From the NCBI GenBank assembly GCA_949297015.1, contig CASFRF010000007.1:1-45376 (forward strand): a stretch of 45,376 nucleotides of DNA, given 5' to 3'. The notes under the pieces were generated by a model that saw nothing but the letters and a program-made list of their open reading frames with translations, was not told the DNA's origin and ran no database searches. The stretch comes from an uncultured bacterium (GTDB taxonomy: Bacteria; Verrucomicrobiota; Lentisphaeria; Victivallales; Victivallaceae). The position numbers and the translations under genes are program-made. This document shows, piece after piece, positions 40,828 through 45,376 of the stretch (the stretch's first letter is position 1; each line of letters starts with the position of its first letter).

Positions 40828-42954
40828 TTATTTTTCGATCCGGAACCGGAGCACCCGGGCGAAACTCCGGGAACTGGGTCCGACCCGCAACTCAAATTCG
40901 CCGGGCTCCACCACCCGCACGCCCTCGGCGTCCACCAGCGAACAGGCGGCGGCCGGGATCTCGATCCGGGCGGTCCGGGTCTCCCCGGCCGGAATCTCCA
41001 GCCGGGCGTAGCCCTTGAGCTCCTCGTCCACCCAGGTCACCGAAGTCACCAAATCGCTGACGTAGGCCTGCACGACCTCCACCCCGTCGCGCTCGCCGGT
41101 GTTGCGGACCGTGACCTCAAGCTTGAGCGTGTCCGCCATCCCGTAGACCTCGCGATCGAGCTCCACTTGCTCGTAGGCGAAGGTGGTGTAGCTCCGCCCC
41201 TCGCCGAAGGCGTAGACCGGACTCTGCGACAGATCCGCGTAACGCTCGCCGTGCTGCCCGCGCACCTGCATGTAGTAGACCGGCAGCTGCCCCGCATGAC
41301 GCGGGAACGAAATGGTCAGCCGCCCGGAGGGATTGAGCTTCCCGGTCAGCGCCTCGACCAGCGCCTGACCGCCGAGCATGCCCGGCGAAAACTGCAGAAT
41401 CACCGCCCCGGCGTCGCGCCGGATCAGCTCCGGCAGAATCAGCGGCTTGCTGGCCAGCAGCACCACCACATAGGGGCGACCGCTCTCGGCCACCTTCTGC
41501 AGCAGTTCGTTCTGACCGTCCGGCAGCTCCAGCGTGGCGGTGGAGCGGAATTCGCCCCAGTACGCGGGGTTGTCGCCGACCACCGCCACAATCAGGTCGG
41601 CGTCGAACAGCGGGCCCTCGCCGTGGGGGCGGTACTCGACCTGTCCCGGAAACGCCTCCTTGAGCGCGTCGACCGGCGTGACCGTACACGCCCGCGGATG
41701 CTGACCGCCGCCGTTGGCCTGCCCCGTCCCCAGACTCCAGTCGCCGCACTGCACCAAGGGATCGTCGGCGTTGCGCCCGACCACCAGAATCTTCCTGCCG
41801 GTCAGATCGCCCAGGGGCAGCAGCCCCCGGTTCTCCAGCAGCACCAGCGATTCGCGCGCCGCCCGCAGCGCCCAGGCGCGGTGTTCCGGCGTGCCGGTCC
41901 GGGCGCGGGCCCGTTCCAGATCGGGCATCCGGTCGTCTTCAAACAACCCGAGCTTGAATTTGACGGTGAGCAGTCTCCGCACCGCCTCATCGACATATTT
42001 GAGCTCCAGCGAACCGTCGGCCAGCGCGTCGAGACAGCCCTGATAGAATTCGCAGGTCGCCATGATCAAGTCGTTGCCGCAGGTCACCGCCCGGGCCGCC
42101 GCCTCCTTGTAGTCGGCGCAGATCTTCTGGCGCACCACCAGATTGGAGACGGTGCACCAGTCGGTGACCAGAAAGCCCTCGTAGCCCCACTCGTCGCGCA
42201 GCACCGTGCGCAGCGCCCAGCGGTTGACGGTCATCGGCACGCCCTCGGTGGACTGGTAGCCGGTCATGAAGGAGCCGACTCCGGTCCGGGCCGCCCGCTC
42301 GAACGGCGGCAGAAAGTAGCTGCGCAGTTTGCGGTGCGAGGTATCGCCTTCGGAGGCGTCGCGTCCCCCCTGGGTCTCGGAATACCCGACGTAGTGCTTG
42401 GCGCAGGCCAGCACCCGGTCGGGATCGGAGAGGTCGTCGCCCTGAAGTCCGTGGATCATGGCGCAGGCGAAGTCCCCGATCAGCGTCGGATCCTCGCCGA
42501 AGGTCTCGCCGACCCGGCCCCAGCGCGGATCCCGGGCGATGCAGAGCACCGGCGCAAAGGTCCAGCAGACCCCGGTCCAGCGCATTTCGCGGGCGGTGAT
42601 TTCGCCCATCTTCTCGATCACCTCCCGGTCCCAGGTGCAGGCCATGCCGAGCTGGGTCGGGAAGATGGTCGCCCCCGGCCAGAAGGAGTGGCCGTGAATG
42701 GCGTCGATCCCCAGCAGCAGCGGAATGCCCAGCCGGGTCTTCCGGGCCAGCTCGATCGCCCGGCCCGCGTCTTCGCCCAGAATCTGCAAAAAGGAGCCGT
42801 TGTGCTGCTCCTTGAGAAATTGCTCCAGCCGGTCGCGACCGTCGTGCTGCGCCAGCTGACCGACCTTCTCCTCCACCGTCATCCGGCTGAGCAGATCCTC
42901 CACCCGCGCCGCCACCGGCTGTTTCGGATCCCGATACAGAACGTACTCCGCCAT
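40828..42954 (-). CDS. GH3 beta-glycosidase (beta-glucosidase/xylosidase type), no signal peptide
   Basis: A 708-residue glycoside hydrolase. The (beta/alpha)8 domain has GIPLLLGIDAIHGHSFWPGATIFP, FAPVLCIARDPRWGRVGETFGEDP, AKHYVGY and the nucleophile Asp265 in GFLVTDWCTVS. The alpha/beta sandwich follows (ESLVLLENRGLLPL, GRKILVVGRNADD, VVGDNPAYWGE) and a fibronectin-III-like C-terminal domain (SYTTFAYEQV...VRNTGERDGVEVVQAYV). This order matches BglX-like enzymes, but no signal peptide is present, so it is probably cytoplasmic and hydrolyses imported oligosaccharides or glycosides. GGGGAG precedes the ATG. It lies 56 bases after the cyclophilin gene. Confidence 0.93.
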   Translation of the reverse strand: MAEYVLYRDPKQPVAARVEDLLSRMTVEEKVGQLAQHDGRDRLEQFLKEQHNGSFLQILGEDAGRAIELARKTRLGIPLLLGIDAIHGHSFWPGATIFPTQLGMACTWDREVIEKMGEITAREMRWTGVCWTFAPVLCIARDPRWGRVGETFGEDPTLIGDFACAMIHGLQGDDLSDPDRVLACAKHYVGYSETQGGRDASEGDTSHRKLRSYFLPPFERAARTGVGSFMTGYQSTEGVPMTVNRWALRTVLRDEWGYEGFLVTDWCTVSNLVVRQKICADYKEAAARAVTCGNDLIMATCEFYQGCLDALADGSLELKYVDEAVRRLLTVKFKLGLFEDDRMPDLERARARTGTPEHRAWALRAARESLVLLENRGLLPLGDLTGRKILVVGRNADDPLVQCGDWSLGTGQANGGGQHPRACTVTPVDALKEAFPGQVEYRPHGEGPLFDADLIVAVVGDNPAYWGEFRSTATLELPDGQNELLQKVAESGRPYVVVLLASKPLILPELIRRDAGAVILQFSPGMLGGQALVEALTGKLNPSGRLTISFPRHAGQLPVYYMQVRGQHGERYADLSQSPVYAFGEGRSYTTFAYEQVELDREVYGMADTLKLEVTVRNTGERDGVEVVQAYVSDLVTSVTWVDEELKGYARLEIPAGETRTARIEIPAAACSLVDAEGVRVVEPGEFELRVGPSSRSFARVLRFRIEK

Positions 42955-43010
42955 GTTCTCCCCGCCCCCGTCCGGCGCGGAGCCGGACTTCTCAGATTTC
43001 CGTTTTTGCT

Positions 43011-43523
43011 CTACTGCCGCGCCGCCGGTTCGTCCCGGACCACGTCCAGAATGGTCACCTCGTCCACCGGCACGTCACGGTGCCCGGCCCGGGCGGTGGT
43101 CGGCACCCGGCCGATCCGGTCCACCACCTCCATGCCCGCGACCACCCGGGCGAACACGCAGTACCCGAAGTGCTGCGGCGTGGGGGCTTTGAAGTTCAGA
43201 AAATCGTTGTCCACCAGATTGATGAAGAACTGGCTGGTGGCGCTGTCCACCACCCCGGTCCGGGCCATGGCCACGGTGCCGCGCCGGTTCGGAACCTGAT
43301 TGTCGGCCTCGTTCCGGATCGGCGGCAGCGTCTCCTTCTGCCGCATCCCGGACTCCAGCCCGCCGCCCTGGATCATGAAGCCGTCGATCACCCGGTGAAA
43401 CAACGTCCCCCGGTAGAAGCCCCGGTCCACATACTCCAGAAAATTCTTCACCGTCAGCGGCGCCTCCTGCTCCAGCAGTTCCAGCTTGATGTCGCCCTGC
43501 GAAGTTTTGATGGTAACCGTCAT
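43011..43523 (-). CDS. Cyclophilin-type peptidyl-prolyl cis-trans isomerase
   Basis: A 170-residue cytoplasmic cyclophilin: [32 protein letters not shown], then [17 protein letters not shown] with the catalytic Arg-Phe, [20 protein letters not shown] and [19 protein letters not shown]. It catalyses proline isomerisation in folding. A GTG at 43535 overlaps the topA stop, but the ATG at 43523 matches the usual N-terminus and has AGGAG 11 bases ahead. Probably co-transcribed with topA. Confidence 0.93.
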   Translation of the reverse strand: MTVTIKTSQGDIKLELLEQEAPLTVKNFLEYVDRGFYRGTLFHRVIDGFMIQGGGLESGMRQKETLPPIRNEADNQVPNRRGTVAMARTGVVDSATSQFFINLVDNDFLNFKAPTPQHFGYCVFARVVAGMEVVDRIGRVPTTARAGHRDVPVDEVTILDVVRDEPAARQ

Positions 43524-43531
43524 GATCCGTC

Positions 43532-45376
<1,845 letters not shown>

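Overview
This is a GC-rich (roughly two-thirds G+C), densely packed bacterial chromosome segment. Gene content and style suggest the PVC superphylum, most likely Lentisphaerota (Victivallales-like). The pointers are a divergent FtsZ encoded with FtsA, a lipoprotein with an H-x-DG C-terminal motif, a Cys-rich PocR-like AraC regulator beside an FAD oxidoreductase, and a Na+-pump type biotin decarboxylase. The assignment is inference from protein style, not from a search.

Layout. Positions 1-107 hold the start of a low-GC KAP-type NTPase gene that leaves the window, preceded by a glyoxalase-family gene (136-507). An AraC-type regulator (662-1570) converges on a two-gene operon of a large secreted protein and an FAD oxidoreductase (4945 to 1488). 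Next come rdgB with its own terminator, divergent from tilS. A four-gene minus-strand operon (11327 to 7087) encodes a CDP-3,6-dideoxyhexose-type pathway: cytidylyltransferase, 4,6-dehydratase, 3-dehydrase and a terminal SDR. Divergent from it sit two orphan phage-like genes, a portal and a small connector-like protein (11467-13159). Facing them is ftsA-ftsZ-PHP phosphoesterase (16675 to 13138), joined by two 4-bp stop/start overlaps; this FtsZ has degenerate T4 and T7 loops.

The middle of the window reads aspS, a lytic transglycosylase, a DUF3047-like protein, an archaeal-type IMP cyclohydrolase (PurO) overlapped by a UvrD/PcrA-like helicase, then a convergent MacA/MacB-type efflux operon. 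From the divergent region 26155-26418 a plus-strand operon encodes an ornithine/lysine decarboxylase, a GT9 heptosyltransferase and a compact MurC. Minus-strand transporters follow: MFS, CPA2 antiporter and NSS symporter.

The right part is a biotin-dependent Na+-pumping decarboxylase operon: lipoprotein, birA, oadG, oadA, and an oadB with a large N-terminal extension, ended by tandem hairpins with a U-tract. Upstream lie a GH3 glycosidase, a cyclophilin and a partial topA whose C-terminus carries three repeats in place of zinc ribbons.

Most operons use 1-13 bp overlaps, implying translational coupling. Promoter-like sites resemble TTGnnn, 16-17 nt, TAtAtT. Two of them (tilS and the AraC gene) place the ATG only 5 nt after the -10, suggesting leaderless mRNAs. 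No rRNA, tRNA, CRISPR array or insertion sequence was seen, and no gene-free stretch exceeds 300 bases; the longest is 26155-26418.
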